DNA from: Metallyticus violacea
Lineage: Eukaryota > Arthropoda > Insecta > Mantodea > Metallyticidae
Direction of reading: 5' to 3'
DNA: 64,000 nucleotides
NCBI GenBank assembly: GCA_030762175.1
Contig: CM060831.1
Span: 73,043,501-73,107,500 of the forward strand
In this document: one piece after another, positions 25,991 to 38,037 of the stretch
Numbering within the stretch: the first letter of the stretch is position 1
Layout: each line of letters begins with the position of its first letter
The notes under the pieces: model-generated
The model's database searches: none
What the model was told of the DNA's origin: nothing
The model's input: only the letters and a program-made list of their open reading frames with translations
Made by a program: the position numbers and the translations under genes

Positions 25991-26260
25991 CATCTTTAAC
26001 TCAGGGAGGGAAAAAAGCATGAGGTGGTAGTAATTGAACCCTTTATTCTATCTTCATAACTGTACCACAATGTCCTAATGGCCTACTCTATTGCGCTGTT
26101 AATTCTGAAACGTTATGTAGCTAACAGCACTACCTTCGGCTCTCTCCGCCGGCACTCGGCACGGAGATTAGCAGTAAGAGATTCCTCCAGCAACTCTCCA
26201 GATTGCTTTGTGCTGCATTGATCCAGCTCGTAACGTCGAGTCAGACCATTAACATGCCAG

Positions 26261-28875
26261 TTGTGCTGCTGAGCTCTTCTTGCAAGTATTGTAGACACAT
26301 TGTGTGCTTTTTCGTTTTACAGATTTACGTCTTGTTTATATTTTATGGTATGTTTACTACCAAGGATCCTGTGCTTCCAAAAATGTAGTGCATGAGTTAG
26401 TTTTATTAATAATGTAACTTTAAAACCTGTTTGCCTAGTAGAAAATGTATTTCTTTTAGGTTATTGTGTAACATGGCGGTGATGGTAATGTGACACCGCT
26501 CCATATTTGGGAATATTTGGCAGAGGGTGAGAAGAAACGCAGGACCAAGAACGATAGACCAGCTCACATATTTCTTGATGCACAGAATAAGGGGGAAAAT
26601 GCAAGAGGAAGGAAGAAAAGAACACTTCGTGATAAATATGTCGAATCTGAAGATTTGTAATGATCATGTGTCCATTGCTACTAAGAGCACTGATGCTGAG
26701 AGCCGTGGCAAAACCAGGACGACGCAAGAGTAATTTTTCTGCGATGGAAAATTGTCGGAAGACATTTGAGGAGAAGAATGGGTAAAATGTGGTGTCATAT
26801 GATTGTAGTGGATGTGAAGGAGCTCACTGTAAATTATAGTGAAATTGGTCTATAGACTTCCTCCCAAAGGCTATTTTCTTCTTTTTATGCAGTTTTAGAT
26901 AAATCTATGCGTTAGCAAAAAGTAGAAATATAGCTTAACTCGTTCAAATGTTTATTTCTCTTTCTTGTCCAGCAAGCAATTGTGCTTAATACATTGAAAC
27001 GCCATATTTCCAACACACTTGGTCATAAGAAAATAGTTACATATATTTACTATAAATAAAATATATAAATAACTACTTTACATGCATGCTTTAAATGTTT
27101 GTATAGGATGCCAAAATATATTCTCTATCTACTAATATATGTTTTGAAAATATAACGGGTAAGGATTCTTCTCAAAGAGACAAAAACAAAAGTGGGTGCC
27201 ATATTATCACCTTTTCCTCCAATGTTATCCATGCATAGAAAAATAATAAAAACTCGTTTTCTGTCTATGGCATCGAATAAAGTCATAGGAAAATTTTTTG
27301 AACTACAACCAATGTCTCGGTGAGAACCCTTAACTATACACTTCCGATTTCCTGATATTTAAAATGAATCATTTTAAAGACTTTGTTTGGGACTATTTAT
27401 AACCTGCTAAATATGTAATCACATTTTTAACATTTTTAACTCATTCCCTTGTTCTAGAAGTAACTTTAAAATATTTTACACCATAATCATCTTCTCGTAT
27501 TTTTTTTTTTCCATTTCTTCCTTGATCTTCTATTATTGCGTTGTATCTATTGTTGATAGTCTAACATTATTATAGAGTATCTTACTCGATATAATTTGAG
27601 TATTAATTACAGCCTTTCACAGTTCTTAGAAATTTCATCTAAACTACCTCAACTCTCATAAAATATCTCTGATTTCTCACTCTTTTTCACAACCATGAAG
27701 AAAAATTAGAAAAGCAATAATGTTATAAAATAAAGTTTTTATATTCACATATATTTTAGATTTAGGTAACTTAATTTCCATATCTCTCTCAAATAATACT
27801 GATCTATCAAGATAATTCAAAGCTGACACTTGATGTCAAAATATGATTTTCAATTAATTTTTTTAGTATCTTCCCCTCTAAAAGTCTCATTGTTTTATTG
27901 TTTTGTACTTGGGTTTCGAGATTATAACCTTCATAAATATACTTTGAATTGTACAGTGCATGTTGTAATTATCATTTTCCCACATATATCGTCAGAAATA
28001 AAATCGAATTCATATAAAGCCAGCACCTTATTCTATCCTATCTATCCACAGTATTATGTTTTCACATAAACAGGGGTCAATAAATGTTATTTATCAAAGC
28101 ATTTTGTAACACACAACGAATTCTTTATAGAACTATCTTGGGTGTATGTTACAATAATGGAGTGATATATTTATTTGCCGAACTTACCCCGATTTACTGC
28201 AGCAGTATTTCTCACTGAACGTTTGGGTAAACAGGAGAGGATTCTCGACATGCCCAATAATTTCCTTGCTTGAGGATCTTATTTTACTGAATTGCATCAT
28301 TTCTTGTGTGATTGCAATGATAAGTGCACTTTTACCCAAATGTCAAAACTTTATGTATGAAAATGGGTAAACAGGTTTTTCTTCACTGTTTTAAAGTCAG
28401 GAACACACAGACTGTGCACGAAACGCTTACAAAATAGCTGCAGATTTTAACAAAAACGTTGTCCAAGACAAAGGCTCCTTTCCAAAACATGATCGGGCTA
28501 TAAAGTTGTGATCGGGCTGTGATGATTCTTGGCACCACAGTGTTCGTGCATCAGAAAGTTTAGTAAGATGTTAAATTTTATAATAAAATAATCTATAGGC
28601 ATTTAAGCTGAAATTGGTACAAGCACTTAAGAAGTTCAGTATCAGAGGCATCTCACTTTTGCATTTGAAGTAATGGTTAAAATAAATTATGATCTGAAGT
28701 TTTTTGCTGTGATTGATTTCATATTTAGAGTAGCGAATGGCCACAATGAGCTCTACTAAGTGGAAGAAAATATTTATTGGATAAAAAAAAACATTAACAT
28801 ATGTAGGGTACTAATTTCATTATCACTTATTAGGTTCGTTTTTATCAAGCTACTTTAATTTTGTTTTTTTAACTG
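26261..28875. other. Intergenic, nothing recognised
   Basis: AT-rich. Short overlapping ORFs on both strands at 26461-26733 show no known domain. Confidence 0.45.
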
Positions 28876-28897
28876 CATTTTCTTTAATTATTTCTAC

Positions 28898-29248
28898 TTG
28901 GATTCTTTAAGACAGACTGCAAATACCCTTTCATCAGGAAGAAGAGAAGCTAGCATAGAACGCAACGCCTGTAAACAGATGGGCTTAGAATTCTTCAATG
29001 ATGGAACAGCCCGCACGCTCTGCAGATATGGTATAAATAGATATCTTAAAGAAATCATTAAAACAAATAATATAGATCGTGCTATTTTGGGCAAAATCCA
29101 AGAAAAACTTTTGAGCAAAAGAATAGATGAATATAGATCAATGATTGGTATGACCAGCAAACAGTTTGGATTTAGAAAAGGCAAGTCTACAGAGGATGCC
29201 ATAATCGAGGCAATAGAAACTTCAAAAATAACCAATAAAAATACGTAA
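28898..29248 (+). pseudogene. LINE reverse transcriptase, N-terminal part
   Basis: About 116 codons with the early RT motifs: RYGINRYLKEIIKTN, then the QFGFRKGKSTEDAI block near residue 87, which is the conserved 'QxGFRxGxST' box before the first catalytic aspartate. The listed start is a TTG, not a real initiator; the frame simply emerges from the truncation point. It closes at a stop (taatag) just after an A-run (29238-29242). Coding then resumes in another frame without loss of conserved residues, so one small indel separates it from the next segment. Confidence 0.75.
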
Positions 29249-29249
29249 T

Positions 29250-30735
29250 AGCAATATTTTTCGATATTGCGGGGGCGTTTGATAATTTATGGTGGCCAGT
29301 GCTGTTTCAAATTTTAAGGAAAAAGAAATATCCAAAATGCATCTATAATTCGTTAATAGATTATTGTAAAAATAGAAGAGTGTACGTTAAGGGTGCAAAC
29401 CAGATCATTACAAAGGAAATTACCAAAGGATGTCCGCAGGGATCAATTTTAGGGCCGATATTATGGGACATATTTTTGGAATCTCTAATAGAAAAAATAG
29501 AAGGATTAAACAGTATAAAAGATATTATCGCATATGCAGATGACTTACTAATAATAATAGAAGGAAATAATAGAAAGGAAATTGAAAAGAGATCAAATAT
29601 AATAACTGATCATGTAAACAATTGGTGCATAAAAGCAAAATTGGAAATTGCTCCTCACAAATCATCATATATGTTTTTAAAAGGAAACTTAAACAGAAAT
29701 CCGAGTATTAAAATTAACAATAAAAATATTAAGAGACAAGCAGTAAATAAATATCTAGGTATATATTTGGATGAAAAACTAAATTTTAAGAAACACTTAG
29801 AAAACACAAGAACTAGAGCAGAAAAAGTTATGTTCAAGTTAGACAATATTGGACAAAGATATTTTAATATACATGCTAACGGAATAAAAATCTATCACAA
29901 TAGCATCTTTGCAGCCATATTAAACAATGGAGGAGGAGTTTGGGGGGTAAAGGCACGCGAGGTTCATTTTATACGTACTTTAAGAAGCTCCCAAAGAAAA
30001 ATTTTATTGAGATGTACAGGGGCATTTTCCACTTCTCCAACAATGGGACTACTAGTAATATTGGGTATATGGCCAATTGATTATCTAGTTCCATTAAGAG
30101 CAGCCTCTTATTGGCTTAAAAAACAAAATAACTCAAAAATAATGGACATTGTTGGTAAAAAGTGTAGGAATAAAAAAGAAATCAAAGATTCTTTATTACA
30201 AATATGGCAACGAGAATGGGATGAAATAAAAGAAGGTAGAAGAGTGCACGAAATATTCCCATCCATAAAGGAAAGATTACTATTTAAGCACATTCAACCC
30301 AATAAGGGTTTAGTGCATTATGTAACAGGCCATGATCCATATTGCTCATATTTGCAAAGATTTAAATTACAAGCAAATAATACATGTACGGACTGTAACG
30401 TAATCGATACACCGGAACATATCTCATTTGAATGCCCTAAATACCAGTCATTTGTAGCAGAGGAAAGACGACTACTTGCTGGGAAACACATCTGGAACAT
30501 CATGAGAGACGAAGATGATTTTAGGGCATTGAACGAGCTAACAAATAAAATATCAAGCAAAATGGCAGAAGAGTATAAAAACGGCAAAAAACAAACAAGA
30601 GAAAAAATCCAAAGGCCAGAAATGGTATATTCCCCTAGAAGATCCGAGAGAATCAGGGAAAGGCAAGAAAGATATTTACAACTAGAATTAGTTGAAGAAA
30701 AAGATGATAAAGAAGATAACACCCAATTTGAATAA
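29250..30735 (+). pseudogene. LINE reverse transcriptase, catalytic core to C-terminus
   Basis: Open for about 495 codons; the first ATG is at 29299. Upstream of that ATG the same frame reads IAIFFDIAGAFDNLWWPVL, containing the first catalytic Asp in an FDIxGAFDN box typical of the R1 clade. Then come TKGCPQGSILGPILW (RT block 4) and IAYADDLLII (catalytic YADD, about 29527-29556). Thumb-region text follows (CIKAKLEIAPHKSSYMFLKG, NKYLGIYLDEKLNF). Near the end is a CCHC-type zinc motif, CTDCNVIDTPEHISFEC. The C-terminus is basic then acidic. All catalytic residues are intact, so decay is slight, but without the N-terminal endonuclease the copy cannot move itself. Confidence 0.85.
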
Positions 30736-31210
30736 GAAGAAGAGAGCAGAACTGACAGAAGAAAGGAATAATGGCAGTTGAGAGAAGAAGTAGACAGAGG
30801 TCAAGAGAAGGAGAGAAGCGAAGGAAACTACACTGTCACACACCATGGTCCAGTATAGCTGTTGCTTGAGACAGGCAGCAACTCCACTGATGTCCAGGTT
30901 CTGTTGCCAGGAATTCCAGTGGGGAGCAGCCCGGATACCGAGCGTTAGCAGAAATGAAGACGCATAGAGTAAATTGGATAATAATTGTAAATTAATAAAG
31001 TTTAAATGTACTGGGTACCAGTTGCAATTGTAGATGTTATTATAAGTCATAGTAAATAGCCGTAGTGCTGGATTCCAGTACCGGTTTTGTTTTTGAAGTT
31101 TTAATTTTGTTTAGTCATAGTATTAGTAGTGTAGATTTTAAAATCTGTAAAATTTAATTGTAATTTAAATTGTATTGAAAGATATAAGAGGAATAAATAA
31201 ATGAAATCTG

Positions 31211-31757
31211 GAGTATTACGTCCTGATGTAGAACCAAGATATCAGGATGTAAGTATTGCAGAATTAAAATTAAATTAAATATAGATCGTGCACAGCAGAA
31301 TTTTGAAGGCATACAAATAATTCCTGTTCATGTACTATGTAATAAAATAAAACAAAAATACATTTTGAAAGCTGTACTCCCGAAAAAGGAAAGTAATTTG
31401 GAGGTTTGTGTTATAACTGACTTTGTTTAAATGGCTAATAATAAGGGTTTAATTTGTCTTATTTTATTAAGTTAAAATAACAATCCCTCTTTATTTCAGA
31501 TTATAGACCGTAGTAAATTTAAAGAATTTATAAAATCCCATATCAACAAGGCCTCAATGCTCTATATTATTGTCTCCTACTCCAAGTGGATAGCAATAGT
31601 CAGTTTTTACATAAATGTAAAATTATTTTAAGGTTTTCTGACAATTTATGTTGCAGCTTCCCCAGAGGCTATGAGATACATGATACAAGTTTTTTAATAA
31701 TTTTTCTTAGATTTAATTTTCAAGTTCTCAAAAAATGGTAGTGATTCTAATGTATTA
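31211..31757. other. Intergenic after the LINE
   Basis: AT-rich, nothing recognised. Confidence 0.4.

Positions 31758-31805
<48 letters not shown>
31758..31805. repeat. (AAT)16 microsatellite
   Basis: Sixteen perfect AAT units. Confidence 0.98.
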
Positions 31806-32839
31806 TGGCTACTTCGTTCCAGAATTAACTAAGAACATTGTATTCTAAGTTCAAATTATTCCAGTTTTCTCTATGGCTACATTATGAAATAACATTTAAA
31901 TTCCTTTACCACGTGCTAAGTGGCACAAGGCTTCGCGGCAAAGGAGCTTTCTGTGAAAGTAAAGTTTTTCTTTGCCGAGGGAGAGGATTTGTAAGTTATC
32001 ACTGGTAAGTTTACGAACGGAAATATTTGGAAGAAAGTTATTTTATTACACTGAAGCAGAAGTTTATAGAGGTTATAGAGACAGACGAGTTAGATTCAAT
32101 TTATTGCTTTACCGAACTGACATTAATGAATTTGCTTTTATACAGCTCCAAGGGGAGTTTTTATGGTGGCTTCCAGCACGAAATACTCTGAAGCAAACAA
32201 CTCTGCGTTTTGTGTGACGATTTCAGAAATAAAACATTGTCTGTAACAGCTATAACAAAGAGAACGTTCTTTGCCTATTTCATAACTTGTGCTGGTTTCG
32301 CAGGATTCTAAGTACTTGGTGCTCCTTCTTTCTGTAGCAACTCATAGTGTAAGATCAGATGTTTTGAGGGGACGTGCGCCTCAAGACCCTTGTCTTCCTG
32401 GTTTCCATCAACTTTTAAAAAGTCTGATGGCAACCGGCGCTAGAAGAGGGCAAAGTCTTCTAACATTGCGATCAATGAGCGTTGTATATCTGCAGTTTCA
32501 AAATGTATCCTCAATTTGTCTGCAATATAACCAATAATTTTAGCTACCCAAGTAATGTAAATGAAACTATTCAAGAGGGCATATTGAAAAGAAAAGGCCC
32601 AGGGAAGGAAAAAAAAAACATCCATTATGTCATGATACTTAATCCATCATTTTAACACTTTTCTCCTTTTACTTTAAAACGTTTACTTCTGAAATGTTCT
32701 TTTTAGAAATTAACACTTGCAAAGTTTGTTAGGGTAGCTACCGACTCCATATTAATTTTAAATTAAGTAATTGAGCAGTTCCATCGTTTTCTTTCGATAA
32801 ATTACTTTTCATGTAGGAAGGTTTTGAAGAATTAATGTT
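31806..32839. other. Intergenic, nothing recognised
   Basis: Short ORFs (31972-32217, 32289-32537) without known motifs. Confidence 0.4.
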
Positions 32840-33130
32840 AAACTATTAAAACCGCCACGGGTGGCTGAGGTCGATAAGGCGCAGACTGGTGAACGGGAGA
32901 TCTAGGGTTCGAATTCAGTCCTCCCTAACAATTTTTTTCCAGGTCTGCCTCAGTTCTCATAAATGGCAAATGCTGGGGAGGTACCCTAAACTTAGGCCTG
33001 GAACGCTTCCTTCTTTAAAAAAAAAAATCCTTTCCCAGTATATAATTTCATCTCATGTATCATCAGTGTCCACCGCCTGTGGTGCCTCAATAGTAAAAAC
33101 TGTCGTTAAACACTATTAAAAACTATTAAA
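32840..33130 (+). mobile_element. SINE-B, full-length with perfect target duplication
   Basis: The element occupies 32851-33119 and is flanked by the 11-bp direct repeat aaactattaaa (32840-32850 and 33120-33130). Head: ccgccacgggtggctgaggt, then cgataaggcgcagactgg, like the 5' half of a tRNA-Leu/Ser, with box B gggttcgaattc at about 32906. The body carries the family text and the 3' end is caatagtaaaaactgtcgtt. The best reference copy in the window. Confidence 0.92.
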
Positions 33131-34654
33131 GTGTTTTGAGATTAAATGCTTTGTTTTTAATATTTCTTGAATTATTTTGAAGAGAGTTATTAGAATAAGA
33201 AATGTTCTGTTTATTAATTTTGTGTCTATGTAAAATTTATTAGTTTTACTCCATCAATTTTAGATAATGGTTTGGTGAAAGCAATAAGGAAGGGATTTCT
33301 CCATTTTAGTTATTGGGTGAAAACCCTGATTTGTGTTATTTTATTTGTTTGATGTTTAATGCGGTGAAATTATAACAAATGATGCTAAATACTTCAATGT
33401 GATTTATCTTCTGATTGATATCTTTTTATGCATTTCTTCAAAGTCAACGCTGCATTTTAATTGTAATTATGCCCCAATCTTGTTAAATAAACTCAAGATC
33501 ATTATCTAATAAACGCTCTCTTCTCTGACTTTCCACGGCCATATCTTGGGTGCTTTCTTAATTAGATCGACAACGCCGCAGCATTGGTTAAATACTTTTA
33601 AGTGTGCTGGAAGGCGTTTCAGTAGAACTAAACTTCTTTGACACCTTCTCTATTGGGAATAAACTTTTGCGAGCCATCTGCAAGCAAAGAAGCTTGTAAG
33701 ACATGCATAACACCTTAGTCCGGCAACAGCGTCTAAGGGGTGTGAGAACGTCGGCCGGAACAGCTTAACAGCTGGTGCATATCGGTCCTGTATTAGAAAG
33801 TGTGTGGTTTCTACGTGTCGATTTACAAGAATGAATGCTATCGCCACGTTTAATGCGCACTCGGCAATGCCTTTTATAGCTGCCTTTATTTAGTTTGCGT
33901 TTTCAATTTTCCGCGATAACGTTTTTGTTGGGACTTTGCAACTCTGCTTATAAATACCATTTTGCACTTTGAGAATAAAAGTAGACGTCGGTGTAACTCT
34001 TGACGTACTTGTATAGACGTTAGTGGCATTGTGATGTGTCACCGCATGCAAAAGGACGGAAACCGTAGGCGTGGACCGTAAAAAGGGAAAGAGATCACAA
34101 AAAGTGTCACGGCCCTTTCTTGTTCCCTCTCCCGGCCACCTCGCACACAGACAGAGCGCAAGTTTTTGATTAATATTCGAAACGCCACTCGAGAATTCAA
34201 CTCGATACTATGACGCAAGCTAAAGAAGGCTGAAAATGGTTAGGTACCTGCAGGGAGCCGCGGCGGAGGACGAAATGAGGCATTCGGAATATTCTGCCAA
34301 CAATGAATATTTATGAGGAATGTGGCTAACGAGAAAAATGTTTCGAGTTTCATGGGATAAAGGACACGTAACTCTGTGGCACAAGGGAGTGGGGTTGAGA
34401 GAATTAGCCCTCGCTGGCTCAGTCGATACAGTCTCAGATCTGCAGCTGCTGCGAGGAGCGCAGTTTTTGTTTCGTGCGAAAAACTATTAGCAGACAACGA
34501 AGAAACTCAGCATTTAGAGCGCTGTCTTACATTTAAACTTGTTCTAATTGAACTATTAACTCAATATCAATATTAACAATAATAAATAGCATTATTTATA
34601 CGTATAAAAGTTAAAACTTCAAGGAAAATTTCACGTGTAGCTGCAGTACCAGTA
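33131..34654. other. Intergenic with GC-richer stretch 33540-34500
   Basis: A less AT-rich segment containing TATAAATA at 33949-33956 and a tRNA-like half near 34409-34445. No ORF with a known motif. It could be an unrecognised LTR or a regulatory region; I cannot decide. Confidence 0.35.
34409..34445 (+). other. tRNA-like 5' half (tRNA-Lys/Tyr-like)
   Basis: gccctcgctggctcagtcga followed by tacagtctcagatctg resembles a tRNA acceptor, D-arm (box A TGGCTCAGTCG) and anticodon 5' side. No box B or 3' half follows. Probably a SINE head relic or chance. Confidence 0.25.
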
Positions 34655-35572
34655 TTTATTCTAGTGACGCCACTAAAAAATAAAATAAAAAGCTTCAATA
34701 GATGCAAGCGTTCAACGCACATGCTTTTAGCGAAATCCGAAAGAATTGTACTCGTCAAAAGGTTTTAATAAAAATTCTTCAAAACCCTATGGAGTTACCT
34801 AAACACCGAAAATGACAATAAAAAGATTTGTGTGCGTTGTTAACGCTCTAGCGGCCGCACTCTTCTTCTTCAACGTAACTCGGCACATAGCTATCAATTT
34901 GTAAACTATTCGTAGTCTGTTAACCAGCAAAATGAGACAAATGAGGGGGGAGATGGATTAATCTAAAGCGAAATTTTAAAAATATCTCTAGCGACCGCAG
35001 TTTTTATTTTTTCCCAATGAAACTAGGTGAACGCTATGCTAAATCAATAAAATTAATAAAAGTTAAACCCGAAAATCAGCAAAATCAGACTATTAAGAGT
35101 GGCGGTTTACCTGAAAACCACAATTTAATAATCGCTTTAGCGGCATCTTTTTTTACGTAACGAAACTCGATACATGCCATTTAAATAAAATAAGATCAAT
35201 AGTTCCTTAAAATCAGGTAAATCAGGCCATTAGGATATGGATATACCTGAAAATCGAAATTTAAAGAATGGGTGTTAAAGCGAAATTTAAAAATTGCTCT
35301 AGTAGACGTAATTTAAAAATTTTAAAAGGAAACTCGGTATATATCAATGAATTAAAATAAGAAAAGTGAAAACCAGTGAAATCAAATTACGTATCTAACA
35401 ACCAAATTTTAAAAATCGCTCTAGTGGCATCAATATCTGTTTTTTTTTCACAACAAAATTCTGTATATGCTTTTTAATAAAACAATAAAAATATTCTCTT
35501 AAATTAGGTATGTTGGACCATTAGGAGTACGGGAATATCTGAAAATTAAAGTTTAAAAAGAGTTCTAGCGTT
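34655..35572. repeat. Cryptic degenerate tandem array, ~143-bp mean period
   Basis: The anchor GCTCTAGCGGC, in variants, recurs at about 34660, 34845, 34985, 35134, 35296, 35418 and 35562 (spacings 185, 140, 149, 162, 122, 144). Between anchors the order is the same: TTTTTTT, then AAACTCGRTATATGCCA, AATAAAA, ATCAGGTAAATCAG.CCATTAGG, TACCTGAAAATCGAAATTTAAA. Units are diverged with many indels. Confidence 0.75.
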
Positions 35573-35754
35573 TAATTTTCTCTGAAATATTTCAAAATAA
35601 ATGGACAAATTAATTCATCATATAAGCTGTATTTATAATGATGCATAGTTTTTATTTTTAACAAAAGTATTGTTCTGAAGATGTCACTGTGAAAAATTAA
35701 TATAAAATGCACGTGAGAATTATATTTGTAAAGAGCGCTCTGTAATAACAATTA

Positions 35755-36042
35755 GAAAACCTGTGTGTTACTGGTTTTACTACAATAAAATCCAAGAGAT
35801 CGGGGGTTCGAACCCGGCCAGGATCGATGAATTTTTTCGGGCGTAAAAATCCTAAGTATGGCTTCCTTCGGAAGGGAAGTAAAGCCGTGGGTCCCGTGTC
35901 ATACATTTACGGCACGAAAAAGAACCTCATGCCTGAAAGAACAGGTCTCTGGGCAAACTTTGTCGGCCTTTTCACGACCTGAACTGAATGGGACGCTGAT
36001 GATTTGAGATGTTAATAAGCGTCCATAAATAAAACAAATCAA
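35755..36042 (+). mobile_element. SINE-A copy, plus orientation
   Basis: Box B gggttcgaacccggcc at about 35804-35819, then the tail in sense orientation: attttttcgggcgtaaaaat, cttcggaagggaagtaaagc, tgggacgctgatgatttgag, ending in aataaaacaaatcaa. The box A end is diverged. Confidence 0.87.
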
Positions 36043-37898
36043 CTAAAATAAAATTTAAATTAAATTTTCAAAGTCAATGCAAATGGATGACAATTTCAAT
36101 TGTTTATTCTTCATTATATATATTTTCTTACATCATTGTAATTGTTTTAAATAGTAACATGTTTTTGTTTTATTGACACACACAAAACTTCTTAATCTTA
36201 AATATAAAATGTTTCTCTTTGTTATTTATTTTTAATTTTGCGAATGTAAAGATGATATTAAGTCATCAGTTCATAAACATGGTTACATTTAAAAATATTT
36301 AAAAACACGTACAATATACATTTGTCTGCCAGAGGTCATATATTTAATTTAATTAATATTACACCATTAATTTTTGTGGTTTAATTTCAATAACACAACC
36401 TCTAATATTTCTAAAAATGGGATTTCTCTTTTGTGATACTTATACAAGACTTCTAATTTTGTCCCCTTACTTTATTATACTTTATATAATTTATTTTCAA
36501 ATGATTTTGAAGAAGAAAATAAACTAAGACAGTGTTAAATAGCTATTTTTTATTAATTAGCTGTAGAGTTTGTCATGCTAATTAACAGAAAGTAATGTCA
36601 TAATTTATTTCATTAATTCAGAAAACCATAATATGGATTTTATATTTTTATTAAAGTTATTCTACTTGCTAAAGAATTCGCTTATTTTACGCAACTATAT
36701 GCTTTAATTCTGCGTATTAGATATTTCGTACTAACATATGCTCATATCATTATATATACGTCTGTGTCATTATATATAAATAAAAATTAAAATTAAAAAC
36801 ATTAATAAATATTTTTAAAATAGCAGGAATGTCACAGACAAACTGGGTTTGCTAAATTTGCTTCAGCTCCCAGTTATCAGTCTTTTCATTCCTGAGCCAT
36901 TTTACTTTCATCAGAAATTTACCTATTCTCCCCTCTTTCCTGCCTGCCAGTAAAGCCAGCATATGTTCGATCCGATAAAATTCGTAGCCGATTCATCGGC
37001 AGCTTTACATTTGGCAAGTTATCCACGATTGGATTTCACATATGTCAAGCGGTGTTGACTCTGGCATACAATCATTCCCCCCTTACTTTATACTCTTGAG
37101 GTACCGTCCTCTCTGTTTTACTGTCCAAAGACTATGTAACCATTCGTTTCTATAACGCAATGGCCGTCACCATATTTGTTATTAGTCGAGTCTTAATGTT
37201 GTACGCTATTCCTATCACTATTCTGTTCCGAAAATATCTTGCGGCATAAAGATAGAGGCCATAGCAAATGAAAATACTAAAGTAAATAAGTAACATTTTA
37301 TAAATTAAGAATGAAAGAAACTGTACATAAACTTAATATAAATTATCCTTCACAAACTAATTACTGTTACACTTATATGAAAAAATAAATAAAGCAAATG
37401 AATTTTTTTTTCGTATACAAAGGGCTGTAAATGAATCCTAAGGAAAGTGTACTGATTTAAACTGCTACACTAAGTACTTTGAAGGAAGGTTATGAAAATT
37501 ATCCCAAGATAAGCGAAACGCGTTGATTTCCTGTTTCACACACTGTTAAATACAACACGCTTAACTTTAAAAGTATTAGAATATCATGTAACTTGCATGA
37601 ATTAAATACAAATGTGAAACAGATTTTCTTCTTAGATGTCCAAGAACGATGGGCATTTTATTTATATATTTATTCACTTATTTTTACTTATTATTTATTT
37701 ATTTTTACCGGAAGAACGGCACGGACTAAATTTCTTATTTTTAACTTTTACAGATATAAACATTTATCAATAAAAGTGTTCAAGTTATATTCGTCATTCA
37801 TTTTCATGCACTACAATTACCCTGTTACTACTATTATTTTAAATAATGTTTAAATAATCGACCATTTTACTGCTGGTACAAGGATTAAATGATAAGTT
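36043..37898. other. Intergenic, nothing recognised
   Basis: Very AT-rich; no gene or element signal. Confidence 0.5.
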
Positions 37899-38037
37899 TG
37901 AAAAGGAAGCATCCAGGCCTAAGTTTAGAGTCATTTGTCATCGACGAGGACTGAGGTAAACTTAGAAAAAAAACCTACCAGGTGGAGCGGTCCTAATAGA
38001 ATTGAAACCCAGACCTGCCATTCAAGAATCCGTATGA
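37899..38037 (-). mobile_element. SINE-B fragment, diverged
   Basis: ggcctaagtttagag, gaggactgaggt and gaattgaaaccc correspond to the reverse complement of SINE-B body and box B. The head and tail ends are missing or unrecognisable. Confidence 0.65.

Larger units (their letters stand above)
25495..26260. mobile_element. Inverted-repeat unit enclosing a tandem repeat
   Basis: About 25510-25600 and the reverse complement of 26160-26250 share cgttacRagctggat and gctggaggaatctcttRctg, with the same spacing between them. The arms are imperfect and roughly 80-100 bp. Between them lie a 141-150 bp tandem repeat (25651-25990) and unassigned sequence. It could be a foldback-type DNA transposon or two opposed copies of one older repeat. 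The right arm is open on the minus strand (26298-26113) but unrecognised. Confidence 0.4.
28876..31210 (+). mobile_element. R1-like non-LTR retrotransposon, 5'-truncated
   Basis: Contains the reverse transcriptase ORF in two frames (28898-29248 and ~29250-30735) and about 0.47 kb of 3' untranslated sequence ending in aataaataaatgaaa. No endonuclease domain and no ORF1 precede it, so the copy was truncated on insertion. I could not identify a target-site duplication; both ends are approximate. Confidence 0.75.

Noticed and set aside
30318..31050. Two minus-strand frames (134 and 120 codons) over the LINE 3' end
   Set aside because: Antisense shadows of the LINE coding sequence and A-rich 3' UTR.
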